From Fragilaria crotonensis (lineage: Eukaryota > Bacillariophyta > Fragilariophyceae > Fragilariales > Fragilariaceae), in contig JAKSYS010000060.1 in the NCBI GenBank assembly GCA_022925895.1, positions 87,159-151,158 on the forward strand: DNA of 64,000 nucleotides. The letters run 5' to 3'. Positions 1-11,916 of this stretch are shown here, piece after piece; positions within the stretch are counted from its first letter, which is position 1; the number at the start of each line of letters is the position of its first letter. A model generated the notes under the pieces. It had not been told where the DNA came from and did not search any database. It worked only from the letters and a program-made list of their open reading frames with translations. The position numbers and the translations under genes were made by a program.

Positions 1-870
1 TCGGTTCCGTCGCACATGCTTGGATTCTTGGGCGAGGAGCGAGAGTTGGTTTGTGCATTGACAGAGCCGAAAGCAAGACCAAAGGTGAGCTGCAAGCCGC
101 GTATTCCACCTTCGATCAGGGACTGAATCGATGCAACCGAGTGCCAAGAAACGGTGTGCATACGATGGACGCTGGTTCTTCGCTGGTTGCATGACAAAGA
201 GACACATTTCTGTCAAGACTGTGCTGGTCGAGTCATTCGGGAGTAACACGATTGTTCCCACGAAGTGTGAACGACAAAAGCGGGCTCCTCTCAGGTCGAG
301 TGACAAGGCGATACATTTCAAGACTGTGCTCCAGAGATCGCCGAATCGTACCGGATCAGAAATGCTGAATTCCGGGACACAGCTGAACGATTGTCGATGG
401 GCCCAACTTCCGCAACCATTTCTTATCATCGTCTTCCGCCGATTTCGCCAGATTGTATGTCGTAGCATCTGCCCATCAACTAAGACAAATACCTGGTACC
501 GGGAGCGCCCAACCTGGAAAACATTAAGACGGCGGCATGCGACTACGAACGTCTTCACCCGCCGCCTCGACTTGTGGGTCCCCACGCGAAACGAAAAGAA
601 CCTCCCGTTCATGAAATTTGTACATGCGGACGTCGATGGGTTATTATCGTCATGAAATCAATATCCCATTACTGCGCTTGTGTTTCGCTACGACGAAGCA
701 ATCCCACATGCTACTCCTTTCGTTACAAGATAAGAGCTCTTGACGATATGTTTCTTCCTTGGGATGATGGAGAAGTCCATTCGTTTCAACTACGAAGTGC
801 GCGGGTGAAAAAATATAGTGTTTTGTCTTCGATCTTGATAAAGTAGTTTGTTTTGGCTCATGCCAGAGCA
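1..870. other. No confident gene; possible decayed coding traces
   Basis: No reading frame here has the look of a maintained gene. One frame is open from the left edge to about position 125 and could be the end of a gene that begins outside the window. Between about 130 and 350 two stretches resemble each other at the DNA level: both contain a GACAAxGxGAxACATTT-like run followed by CAAGACTGTGCT. In one frame they give short Cys/His-bearing peptides interrupted by stops. This could be an old, broken zinc-finger-like coding sequence. The longest forward ORF (131-655) has no recognisable motif and is probably chance. Confidence 0.2.
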
Positions 871-1051
871 AAAGCGGCCTTGACTAAATCGCATACTACT
901 ACGTATTGTCTTGTTCTTGTTCCTTGCGTTCGTCTTCATCTTCATTTCCTTCTTGCCCCACACAAAGATCTCACTATAAGGCCTTGCCTCCTAAGTTTTC
1001 CCTGGAGATCCCTCATTTAATCGAATCCACCTCTCACCATCATCCTCATTA

Positions 1052-2531
1052 TTAGGGGCGAGGGGCGTCATCATCATCGTCACGATTGCCCGATGGTCTT
1101 GAATCTCGATCCTTCCTTCCATGGTCGTCGCGTTCGCGTTGCTTATGCCTTTCGAACGAAGACGATCTGAAGTCGACCCAAATTCTGGTTAGCGAAACAC
1201 GATGATTAGGCACTTCAAAAAGTCACAAGTACAAACGTACCTCTCAAACCCACTGCCACCGCCCCTACCACCACCACGATCTCCGCGATCCCCACTTCTG
1301 GACGGGGGAGCAGCACGATCGTCATCTGGGGCATCCGCACTCCTTCCTCGCATCTCACCCGGGGTCTTGCGTCGCTCCTGGGCAAAGACAACCTCAATTT
1401 CGTGTCCCTTGATAACGAATCGGTTCATTTCATGCTTGGCTTCACGAGCCATTTCTGGAGTGGCGTACTCAATAAACGCGAATCCCCGGGGCTGTTGCGA
1501 ATGATAATCGCGGGGCACGTAGACATCGCGAATGACTCCAATGCGACCAAAGGCATTCTGGAGATCGGCAGTGGTAATGTCGGGAGCAATGTTGCGAACC
1601 AGCAGAGAGACTCCCGGAGGACCTTCGGGTCCTCCACCACCACGCCCTCCGCGACGGTCGCCACCTCCGCGTGGACCAGAGTCTAAATGTCCATTGTCCG
1701 GAGGGCCACTTCCGCTGCGGTGATAGGGAGGAGGGCCAGCCAAGTCTCTTCGATCTCCACCTCGCCGGCCGGGAAAATCTGGAAAAAATGAAAGGAGGGG
1801 CATGTGAGTTGCCTGAAGGCTTCAAGGTTCGGCTTTGCCTCCGCGTACAGTTTCATCAATCAAATGTTGCAAGGCACCAAAATGTAGGCAACAAACGTAC
1901 CTGGCGGAGGGCCTCGATTGTATTCCCCTCTACCACCACCATCATCTCGGTAATATGGTCCAGCATCGCGATAAGGAGGTAGTCGATCGTTATTGTAGTC
2001 TCGATAGGGATCGCGATGGTGATGATCACGCATATGATGATGATCGCGATGATATCGTCCACCCTGTTCGATCGCGTCGAAACGTAATGGTCCGAGCGTA
2101 GAGATTGCGTAATGATAGTCAGGAAAAGTGGTGCATAATTGTATAGACAAGTGTGGATCAGATTTATTTCGAGAAGAGGATAAAGATACACACATATAAA
2201 ACTCATGGTAACTCACCCTGGGAGATCTGCTTCGGGATCGACTCCAACTTCGGCTTGACCGACGCTGTCGTCTCCCACTGCCTCCACCTGGAGGAGGAGT
2301 GACCGATCTCGAACGGCCACCCCGACTTCTCCTTCCAGGATATGGAGGCGATGGTGATGATCGTCGTCGATCACCTGAATGCAACGGCGATGGACTCCTT
2401 CGGTAACCTCCTCCTCCACCTCGGTCCGGGCCTCGGTTGGTTGGATGATACGGGCCGCCTCCTCGTCCTTGTGATGGCGCGTCATCGTTACCACGCGGGT
2501 CCGATTCCGACGGGGGAGCACCGCCAGTCAT
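1052..2531 (-). CDS. SR splicing factor, SCL30/SRSF10-like (four exons)
   Basis: Pre-mRNA splicing regulator acting in the nucleus, 376 residues. Exons on the minus strand are 2531-2217, 2063-1901, 1778-1241 and 1166-1052; all three introns have GT..AG ends and the phases agree (0, 1, 2). The N-terminal half is rich in Gly/Arg and in Arg-Ser dipeptides with an Arg/His/Tyr-rich exon 2. A single RRM follows, with RNP2 LLVRNI and RNP1 RGFAFIEY, and it closes with the RRKTPGEMR stretch typical of SC35-like/SCL proteins. The tail is acidic and Arg-rich (SFERHKQRERDD and DDDDDAPRP). The start at 2531 (MTGGAPPS) is the first ATG that needs no untranslated intron sequence. The RS-rich part lying before the RRM, as in plant SCL proteins, rather than only after it, is the main oddity. 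Family assignment is confident; targets cannot be inferred. Confidence 0.88.
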
Positions 2532-2693
2532 GTTGTAGTTGTCTGGTACTAGCAAGCACAGTAATCGTACTGCAAACAATAAAGTGCTTTGGGTTGAGAG
2601 AGCGGGGAGATAACTTTTGGATTTGGTGCCCGCTGCTTGATGCCCGCTCACTTTTTAATGCAGCGTACTCCGAGTATATTAATCGCACACACA

Positions 2694-3290
2694 TACATCT
2701 CGTACCAGTACCTCGTGCTTTTCATTACGGTTACCAGGTAGCATGGTACAAGTATGAATACCTAGTACGTGCCTACATAGTACTAATTTACACGTACCAC
2801 CGTAGGAACTTCGAGTATGGAGTATGACGGTACTGCACTGCTGTAACAGTCCATGGTACCTGGTACCGTGGCAGCCACCTTCCACTGTAAGTATGGGTAC
2901 AAGTATGTTATTCTACTACTGTACGTAGTCGTACCTATTTTTTGCGCCGATTTCCGGGTTGAAGAGGTACTTGTACCGGTACTCGTACTATGATATGTTC
3001 TAATTCATGGTACTTGTATTAGTACCTGGTATCATGACTGCAGTATCGCGCGTATGCTCTCCACTCGCCACTCGGTCAACGTGCTCCAGAAATGCGAGTA
3101 AACGTCATCCAAATTCTCGAATTTTCAGCTGACAGCAGCGAAATGCGAGATGCTTGAAAATGCGACTCTACCAGTACTAACAGTACTTGTATCAATGTGT
3201 ACTCGTATGTATCTACATGCGCACAGATACCGCTTACCGCTTTTGCATGTACTACACGTACCGCCTTGCTGAACCTTTCACGTCAGTTCG
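2694..3290. repeat. Dense GTAC-rich intergenic patch
   Basis: Upstream of the SR protein gene, about 23 copies of GTAC fall within roughly 560 bp, where about two are expected by chance. Many are extended as GGTACC, AGTACT or CAAGTA/TACTTG. The sequence is not a simple tandem repeat. No ORF here is credible. Similar shorter patches recur at most gene boundaries of the window. Confidence 0.7.
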
Positions 3291-3949
3291 TAGTTCGTAG
3301 TTCGTCGATGCACTCTTGCTGTAAACAGTATGATAGAACAAAAAAATGTGCCGATCGATGTTTCACTGAAATATGAGATGCCTGTATTCAGATCTCAGAT
3401 TGCTTGCATCCTTGATGCAAAAAAATCCCCACACTATCATTTCTCAGATCCTCTATGGGAAGGAGAGGACGACCGGTGGATGTATCTCTGTAGCACCTCG
3501 GTAGACACCACAAACTCCGTCACCATCCGTTTCAGGTCCCAAATCCTTCTTGAGAGGACGCACGAAAGGAGAAAGGACTATTTGAGGAACTGACGATTGC
3601 CTCATTGGCACTCTCGAAATGGACCCCTCGCTTTCTCAAATTCTTCGTTAAGACGACGTTCACAAGTCAAAGGAACTCCACGCGGAAGGCTATGATCATT
3701 CCTCGACTCTCCTTGTCTGCGGTTAAGAGTTCCTACTTCCAATCTAAATAACGAAAGAGGACGGCGGGTGCCATTGAACACAATTCTAAATACAGCGCGC
3801 GACTGGCGATCGCGTTTTAACTACAATCTGATTTGCTTGGATCGTCTCAAGTCAAGGGCCGTGCGCAATCTCTGCTCAAGCTTCGTCCGCCTGAATTCGC
3901 AGCTATTGCAGGTGTACTGGCAATGACCCAGACCTGGTTCGCGGAGTCT
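3291..3949. other. Intergenic, nothing recognised
   Basis: About 660 bp between the GTAC patch and the 3' end of the first trypsin gene. An 87-codon forward ORF (3330-3593) has no motif, no neighbouring exon and ordinary composition, and I do not regard it as a gene. No RNA gene or repeat was seen. Confidence 0.4.
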
Positions 3950-5161
3950 CTACAAGCTCCTTCCTCCTCCCCAGTAGAGGCAACTGTCGCACGTCTGTTG
4001 GCAATAATAGTCTGGATCACTGTCCCATCCACAGTAATAATCTTGAAAGGATGGCCTTGCGGCAAACCATGCGCAGGTTCTGAGCCTTCCGTTGATGTAG
4101 AAGGTAGCTGTCGGATCATCAACACATTCACTTCCGGTCGTAGGAGACGGGGTGGGAGCTCGGGTGGGAGCCCTGGTGGGAGCTCGAGCGCGGGTGGGAG
4201 CCCGAGTGGGAGCTCGAGTAGTTCCAGGGGTCACAGTGGGAGCCCGCGTAGGAGTTCGTAGGGTAGGCGCTGCTGTGGGACTACCACCGCAATATGCAGG
4301 CTTCGGGTTGGCCTTTGTCATTGCGCACACTTGGGACTGAATCCAAGCGATCTGGCCACTAGTTCGGGAATAGACACCAGGTTTACCGGCAAGTGCGCAT
4401 CCGTCACCCCAGGATACGACTCCGACTTGCGTGTGAACTCCGTTGACGATTCTAACAATTGGTCCGCCAGAGTCACCTTGGCACGAATCCTTACCGCCTT
4501 GGTCATAACCTGCACAAAGCATGCTGACCTCGTCAATGCCACCACCGTACTGCTGGTTGCACTTGCTGTGAGTGACGTAGGGGACGTCGACTTCTTGAAG
4601 GAAGTCCGGATAGGTCTGGCCGCCATCTTCGAGATCCCCGAAGCCGATCACAGTGAGTACATCACCGGCTGTCGGAATCTGGGCGTTGGCATTAAGGGCG
4701 ACTGGGGTGACTCCCGTCACAGGCGAATTGAGCCTCATGATCAAAAAGTCGTTCTTCTCTGTGCTAGAGTCGTAATTTGGGTGCTGGACACGCTGCACGA
4801 TCGTGCGCGCTTGAGCTCCGTCGATGGCAAGGTCGTTCTGGTAGGCACTCACGATGACGCCAGTAGGGAGGTTGCTACCGTTGCAGTGGGCGGCGGACAG
4901 GATGATGTCGGAATGGATGAGACTAGCTCCACAACCCCGCTCCCACTGGACGAAGTAAGGGTATTCTCCCTTGGTAGCCTGGTTTCCGCCGACAATGCGA
5001 TTGGTTTGGACCCTGCGAGAGTTGAGGTCATGTTCGTTTTCGGCACGAGCTTCCTCTTTGTTATGGAGGTCTTCGTTGCTGGCTCGAAGTGTTGCCGTGG
5101 CAGAAACAGATTGAACGAGTATGGCGACAATGGCCCAGTTGCTGAGGAGCAATGATTTCAT
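3950..5161 (-). CDS. Secreted trypsin-like serine protease with Cys-rich C-terminal domain
   Basis: S1-family endopeptidase, 403 residues, single exon. The start at 5161 (MKSLLLSN) gives a signal peptide; an ATG-type start 19 codons upstream would spoil it. A short propeptide rich in Glu/Asn precedes the activation site RIVGG. The catalytic triad is visible as SAAHC (His), KNDFLIMRL (Asp) and GDSGGP (Ser). KDSCQGDSGGP has Asp six residues before the Ser, which predicts cleavage after Arg/Lys. After the protease domain comes a linker of repeated PTRAPT units about 50 residues long, then a small domain with six Cys (CVDD, CAWFA, YYC, CQQTCDSC). That tail is also present in the second trypsin at 16.3-19.0 kb, so it is a shared accessory domain, ShK-like in its closing TC-x-x-C pattern; its function is unknown. 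Probably extracellular or cell-wall directed. Confidence 0.88.
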   Translation of the reverse strand: MKSLLLSNWAIVAILVQSVSATATLRASNEDLHNKEEARAENEHDLNSRRVQTNRIVGGNQATKGEYPYFVQWERGCGASLIHSDIILSAAHCNGSNLPTGVIVSAYQNDLAIDGAQARTIVQRVQHPNYDSSTEKNDFLIMRLNSPVTGVTPVALNANAQIPTAGDVLTVIGFGDLEDGGQTYPDFLQEVDVPYVTHSKCNQQYGGGIDEVSMLCAGYDQGGKDSCQGDSGGPIVRIVNGVHTQVGVVSWGDGCALAGKPGVYSRTSGQIAWIQSQVCAMTKANPKPAYCGGSPTAAPTLRTPTRAPTVTPGTTRAPTRAPTRARAPTRAPTRAPTPSPTTGSECVDDPTATFYINGRLRTCAWFAARPSFQDYYCGWDSDPDYYCQQTCDSCLYWGGGRSL

Positions 5162-7802
5162 GGTTAGGTGATTTGTTGTGAATACTTCGATTTTATGAGA
5201 CTTATAACTAACTTTCAAGAATGACTACTGCTTTGATCGGCGCAGTCTAGCTACTCTAGAGAGTACAAGTACGACTTGAGACAACGATAATGAAGTTAAT
5301 TTCGTAGCACGACTTCCGTCTTGACCCAGGGAATCCAGAATCCAGCGAAAGAAGGATGCGACATACATGGTGTCAGTATGTGTACCTGGAACAACGTAAA
5401 CCCACATGTCGTTTTAATACGTCGTATGCAGATATGTCCCCTTTTTTTGAGAGGATAAAAATTCTAAATAAATCGGCTTCGTGAAACAAAAAAATGCGTT
5501 ATCAGTTATCAGTTATCATCAGTTATCAGTTGTCACGTACATGTATGTCATACAAGTACGATATTCATACAACTTACCGGCTGGAGTACTACATTACTTG
5601 AGTACTGGAATAGTATGATGGCGTATGAAAACAGTAATGAAGACGACTACTACAGTATCTGCTATCTGACTAACTAAAGTATCAAACATCTACCGGTAGA
5701 CTCCATTACGACTGTCAATTCCGATTAAACGTCATTCATGTGACGTTTTCGTGACATCAAAGGAATCCTGAAAAAAACTCATCCGTTTTTGATTTCATCG
5801 TCCGGCAAATAATCTGGCACGCTCGGATGAGCCGCGCTGAATTTTTAATTTGATTTGTACGGGAGCTCCGGTATAATCCTACACATGTACGTAGAAACAC
5901 GAAGAAACGGAGGTCATGGTATGTCAGATACACTCGAACGCATCAGGATGTACACAAAAATACCAATATTGTATTTGTGACAATGGACCCACAACTGTGG
6001 GTCCATATCTCTTGTAGTTGACCCTTTTTCTTACTTCCAGTCTGTGTCTTCTTTAAATGTACCAATTGTAGTAAGTCAGTTGTAATGACAATGGGAGTGA
6101 ACCTGTTTTGATTGATTTTCAAAGCATTTTTTGATGGGTCTCATTTGACAACAGCAACACCGGCGTACGAGCACTGGTATCGACGTACCGTAGAACCAGG
6201 TAGTAGCATTGTTTGTCGTACTGTAGTAGTTGCATTCGTATCGACGTACTGTAGTACCAGGTAGCATGATTTCATATCTACCGATAGTATAGTACCAGGT
6301 ACCACATTAAAATGGCTTTGAACCAATCTCTTTCTCAAGGAACTCTACACAAAAACAATCCATCTTCCATAATTTCACGCTGTGACCTATTATAAAGCTC
6401 TCCTTAGTTGACCAATAGAGATATGTTCTGCTGATAGAAAAGCATTTTAATTGCTCAATTCTCTGAAAAATGCATACTGTAGGTGAGACGTCAAAACATT
6501 GTTGCATGACCATTTTTCACATGTCGAGGATGCCCTCCCAATTTCTACAAGCTTCAGTTCTGAATGTTTTCATACGGTTGAGAGAATTCCACTTGGCATT
6601 GGTTCTACACTGTGTGGTACAAACAGCTCGTACAAAACCCTGTACCAATACGAATTTTGATTGACAATTTACTCATCAAACTCTTGTGAAAAATATTAAG
6701 AATGGAATATAAAATATTATGTATATATGTATAGATATTTATACACAACTTTGAACCAGTAAATGAAAAAGGAAGACTTGCATATCATCGATAGGCAATT
6801 CGGATCTTGCTCCAGTACTTTGATCATACTACATTGCTGTTGCTGACAAGCAGATGAAGGATCAATGATACAAGAACTCTTCGTTGAACATTTATGTTTC
6901 TACGGAGATATAGTAATTTGAAACCCTTGTGAAACTATTGGTTCCAAGCCATTTTTATGTGGTACTCCAGTACTGGACTCGGAGTACACTGTACATGTCA
7001 ACTGTGCTACTGGAGTACAGTCGATGACCCACTCCTGTAGAAATTCGAGTATCAAAAGTTCGTAGTTTTGTCTTCATTGTTTTTGATGAATCGATTTGTG
7101 CCGCTGTTGGTAGGAGTAGCTAATCACGAGGTGGTTTTAAATTAATTGTACAGGAGCACAAGTACTGAAATCGTTTGTGATATATATGTATACATAGATA
7201 GTATTGTAAACAATGCAAGTGTGCTTTCAAATTTCGATTGTGACAGGGAGGGCCGGCGGCAGATTTGCGTTGAAAGAATATCTTCAGGAATAATTCTGAA
7301 ATCTTTCCCTTCTGAAATGGCTTCCACGTGGAGCTAAATTTTCTACACCGGTTCTAAGTAGTGTGTCGTATGCCGACGTCATTTGAATGACATTTAATCG
7401 GATTTCCCTAATACCCGATCTACCGGAAGACCCTACCGTAGACCAAGAAAAGAGTGAACTGCTGGGAAGGTCCGGCCACGCACCTCTGCTTGGTATTAAT
7501 TGATTGTAGAAGCTACGAGAAGAGACGTCATTTTACCGGACCTCCCTGGAAAGTCTCTTCGCCATATAGACTACAAGTACCACTACAAGTCCATGCACCG
7601 AGCTTACAAGTATTCTGCGCAATGCTTGACCAATGATTTATCAGGGACTTGGAGGTTAGAGTGCATGCTCGGAAATGTAGTACAGTGCCAGAGTAGTATC
7701 CAGGTATATCATACTTTCGACATGCACCATGATTTATGCACACCCCATCATGCAGCACCTATGGTATGGCTATACTCTAAGTGAGCCGTCGTCTCAAATT
7801 TC
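5162..7802. other. Gene-poor AT-rich spacer
   Basis: 2.6 kb without a credible gene; every ORF is under 95 codons and motif-free. Contents noticed: a short tandem of GTTATCA at about 5498-5536, a CTACCGGTAG palindrome at 5690-5699, scattered GTAC-containing words near 5535-5600 and 6960-7020, and an imperfect 60-bp duplication near 6175-6295. It could hold promoters for the flanking trypsin or an untranslated RNA, but nothing in the sequence shows this. Confidence 0.5.
6175..6295. repeat. Imperfect tandem duplication, about 60-bp period
   Basis: The string GTATCGACGTAC followed by a few bases and ACCAGGTAG occurs twice, near 6178 and 6238, with similar sequence between. A third partial unit (AGTACCAGGTACC) follows at about 6290. 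This is an example of how GTAC-rich words in these spacers arise or spread by local duplication. Confidence 0.5.
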
Positions 7803-10800
7803 TTAACTCTCCTGCATGGCCGAGTCTCGGAGCGCCCGCTTCTCCTCTAACCACGCCGTCATTCTCTGCTTTAATTCAACAGCCGGCTCCACCATATCCA
7901 TCGTCAGATACTTTCGGTTGAACGGATCATGAGGGTCATTCAGCAGAATCTGTGCAATTGTCGAACGGTCCACATGATTGCCGCTCGTGGGCAGAAGCAC
8001 AGGATCCTTCATGAATGTAAAGACCAAAGGGTCCAGGAATTCGTCAGGGGCATCGGCGAGCAGCGCATCGTCGACGGCGACAGTCTCGGCGGCTACCTCG
8101 ACCAACTCTGGGAGAAGAGCGAAGACTTCCATTGATTCCGGGCTCAACAAGGCCAGCTTTCTGCAGGTTTTCACAGCTTTGGTCACGAGCTCAGAGTTGT
8201 AGTAACCGCTCTTGGCACACTCAACTTGGAATTCTGGCAAGTTGGAAAAAAGAGCGAAGATGGCACACAGGTCTCGGAGCATCTCCTTAGGACGGAAGTT
8301 GTACTCCTCTGGATTGTCGACCTGAGAAGTGTAGATTGAGTGAGATACAGGTGTAGCAACTGAACGATAAGTTTACCAGGCACATATGATGCACAACCAA
8401 CGAGCTACTCAACCGACATACCTTGAGCTCAAGTCCCTTGGCCCCAACAAGTTTTGTAAGAACATGCAACAACATGTTCACCAAACGGGTGCACATTTCT
8501 TGAAGCATGAATAGATTACGAATATCAGCATCTGTGTTGAGGTAACCCAACATTTGTAGTGTCTTGTTGCACAAGGGTAGGGCCCTCTTTACTTCACCCT
8601 CGTTTTCCTCCAAACGGCTGCTGATTTGTTCGCGCTGTTCCTCTGTAAGACCCGCCCATTGCTGAGCGTCCGAAATTTGCAGTTGGGCTTGACGAATTTC
8701 CGGCAGCTTTTCCATCACACTGGCAATCAAACTGTTCGTTTCGTTCATGATGCCGTTCGCAAACTTGATGAAACTTTCCTTGTTGGCAGTGATGCATCGG
8801 AAGGCAGGACGGTGTTCCTTGCTTTCCCACAAATACTTCAAGAGCGATGCAATGTTGGCGCGATGCCCCATCTTTTCGTAGTATCCCGTGTGTTCCACTT
8901 CTCCATACAACAGCAACAAGGACGGTGCCAACGTTTCTTGTGCGTACGAGTCTGACAGGAGATACGTCGCTCCTCCCGCCTTAGGATCGGTCGCCACGCC
9001 GCTTGGGACTGACTTCCCGTGTCGCTTCTCGTCGCCCGGCAGGTAAACATCATGAAGGACATCGCCAAGTTTGGCGCGTAGATTGTAGTTGCGAACAAGG
9101 TTAGCGAATTCGGGTGACAAGAGCCGGACGACCATACGAAAGATATTGCCGTATTCATGGCCAGCTAGAAGCTTCGGCTTGCCTACATGAGGATTGGCCA
9201 GGAAGTTTAGAATGTCACAAATATCATCGACAAAGTGTTCGGGCATAAGCCCCAGCGTCGACGAATCCAATCGCAACAAGAATTGGGCCATGAGGTTGCA
9301 GAATCGCAGCGTCGACGCTACATTTTCTTCTTCAAAGAGTGTCACTTCATTGGCCCGTTGCATGGACAATAGGTTGGCAAAGCTCGGATCCGTTTGTAGG
9401 TCCACGTTGCGCTGTTGCAAAGTCCAGGCATTGTGACTGATGTTGCGAAGCAAGCTGTGGTGAAAAGAAGACAACGGCACGAAGCCTAAATGCAGGGAGC
9501 GCGCAGCCAAGAAGAAACAAGTGGGGATGAAACTGTTTTTGGGTGCGTACGGACTTGATGGGACAGCATCATTTTCGCCAAGGCGCGACACTGCATCGTC
9601 GCCTGTGTTGCAAAAAACACCTCCATGATCCTTGGCGGAAGACACGAAACCTGCATCAATCAGTGCCGACTTGGACTCGCTGGCGATGAAGGGTTCGCAC
9701 AATTTCAACAGAACGGAGGATAAATTCATGAGAAGAGGCGTCTTGCTCACTTTGTTGGGATCAGGGCGCATAGCTGTCGCACCGACATTGACTAACAAGG
9801 CATCAGTAAACCATTGCATCACTTGCTGACGTGCGTCGGCGCCAGCAGTGACAAGGGCTCGGATTAAATTGTTGCAACTGACTTGGTAAGCTGTCAACTG
9901 TCGTCGTTGGACACTCAGTGCCTTTTCGACCGCATCCTTCGTTGCCATTACATTAGGAAAACCAGCAGTGACAGTCGGATGATCTCGCGGACATCCAAGG
10001 CGCAAGACAAGACCTAATATCGTGTCCTTTTCGAGTGCTGGTCCTGATCGCTTGAAATAGCCGTCACCACCCCGATTCATGGATTGCATTATCTGAAAGA
10101 TTTGACGTTGTCGGAGCGTCGCATCAGCAGGGAGTGTTGGTGGGGGCGGTACGACGGTTTCCTTCGCTGAGGGACTATCAGCTGGCGGTAACAAGAAAGT
10201 GCTCATTTGTGTCATGACGGACGCTGCTTTCTTGTGACAGCACATCGCTGTTAAGGCGGTAACCAATTGCAACCCACCACCACCATCGTCACCGCTATCG
10301 AGCACGGTATCCATCTTTCGGAGTGCTGTCGTGAAGTACTGCACCACACCCGTAATTACATGCTCGAACACTGTCTTATCTTGAGTCACAAGTTCTTCAC
10401 ACAAACAGTAATAAAACGACGAAGTCGTTCCCGAGACGCCATGTACGATACTTTGTCCCAAATCGGTGCTGCCCAAGCACCTGGCCAGTTCTGTCGTAGC
10501 GTCTTTGCCACCATCGAAGAGGTCGGGGACCATCAATGTCGATGCAGCATAAGAAACCGTTTGAGTCATAATCTCCGCCAACAATTCCTCGAGTTCCCCA
10601 GGTACTTTGGCCTTGAGTTGTTTCATCAATTTCATTTCTTCGGCGGCCCGCCGGTGGCTGGCACCAAGGTATTGTATAATATTGGATTGTGTAGTGAGAC
10701 GGGAGGCCAAAATTTCCGCAATTGTTTGGACGGTAATGTCCGTCGAGTTGATGTCCACCACGACGCAAGTGTGGTCGGCTACCGTAGTGGTAGGTGCCAA

Positions 10801-11235
10801 GACCACCTGCAAGACCTTGCGGACCAAAATTTCCTTCTTGCGCTGAATTTTGCGAGCGGGATCAAGAGGAGACATTGGTTTTTTAGGTTTCTTCGGTTGG
10901 GGTTGTTGATCTCCTGATTGGGAGGGTTGCTTCTTCTCAGAAGTTGTTGCGGTTGGCAATACCTTGGCAGCAGGTTTACGGTCGTCTTCAACGTCCATGG
11001 CTATTGGTGGGTCTGAATGTTCGGCAGGAGTGGAGGGGGTATCGACTTGCATTGCACTCGGAGTATCAGGAGTTGCATTCGTTTGTCCCATGATTCTTGC
11101 CAAGCGACGAGCTCGGATTTCTTGTTCGGTCAATGCAGGCGAAGGTCCGTCGCCATTCGTGGTACTCTCTTCATTGCTATTCGTTCCTGTAGAGCGAAGG
11201 GCCCAACTGGCCAGGTCAGGGAGGAAGCCACTCAT
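7803..11235 (-). CDS. UFD2: Ubiquitin conjugation factor E4 (UFD2/UBE4 family), two exons
   Basis: U-box E4 that elongates ubiquitin chains on already ubiquitylated substrates and works with the CDC48/p97 pathway in cytosol and nucleus. 1110 residues. Exon 1 is 11235-8422 and exon 2 is 8321-7803; the intron has GTATGT..CAG ends in phase 0. The start at 11235 (MSGFLPDL) is the first ATG. The first 130 residues are low-complexity with a basic KKPKKP stretch. The long middle is the helical Ufd2 core. Exon 2 opens with [13 protein letters not shown], a conserved Ufd2 signature, and ends with the U-box ([19 protein letters not shown], then [10 protein letters not shown] and DPFNRKYL). The length is in the usual 950-1200 range and no damage is seen. 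Confidence 0.93.
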
Positions 11236-11916
11236 TCTGATATTGTGCAAAGTCTACACAATGAGTATTGAATGAGAGATGTTTACACGTAGCGAAAGCC
11301 TTCAGCTCTCAGCTCTTAAGAATGCAGGACGCGACGACACGACTGATCCTCGGCTTGGAAGGCCAACGAAGAATCCACAAGTCCCATTCCTCAGGTCTCA
11401 ACTATATACCGGTATGCATGTACTGAACGAACCAGTCCACCAGTAATAGTGCCGGTACCCGGAGCAGTATGCTACTCCAGTACTCGGAGTACTATACTGT
11501 ACCACCAGTGTTTGATATCTATGGTTGGTATCATACTATGTCTGATGGATACTTTCTGGATTCTGAAGAGAAATCGATGGGAGCGTTTTAGTACTCGTAT
11601 CTGCTACTCCGAGTAGATGGTACAAGTATGTACTGTAGACTCTGTGAGTGTCATGTGAGATTTTGAGTAAATGCGTTTTACAACTTCTTATGATTTTAAC
11701 GTCTAAAAACGTCAAGAGGATCCCGTTTGGCTCCAGTTTATCTCGGCACCTGTGCATATGAAACAGGAACATCGAACAACATCTCTGTAATCAATAACGT
11801 CAACAGCACACACACAGATCGATCCTTTCCACATCTGAGTTCATTCATCATTCGTTCCTTTATCCAAGTGAAAGCAATCCACCGAGAATTCTTTCGAAGC
11901 AACGCTTAGAACTGAC
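11236..11916. other. Divergent promoter region with GTAC patch
   Basis: 680 bp between two divergently transcribed genes. GTAC-rich words (GGTACC, AGTACT, GAGTAC) cluster between about 11415 and 11640. The last 200 bp before the ATG at 11917 are AC-rich and free of such words. No small gene was found. Confidence 0.5.

Noticed and set aside
131-655. 174-codon forward ORF at the left edge
   Set aside because: No motif, no splice context and interrupted neighbouring frames; length alone is not convincing in this composition.
2694-3290. GTAC patch as a copper-response element cluster (SBP-domain binding core)
   Set aside because: That system is known from green algae and plants; nothing here shows an SBP factor, and the patches flank unrelated genes.
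4331-5155. 274-codon ORF on the plus strand
   Set aside because: It lies antisense to the first trypsin gene, whose catalytic motifs fix the true strand.
10267-10917. 216-codon ORF on the plus strand
   Set aside because: Antisense shadow of UFD2 exon 1.
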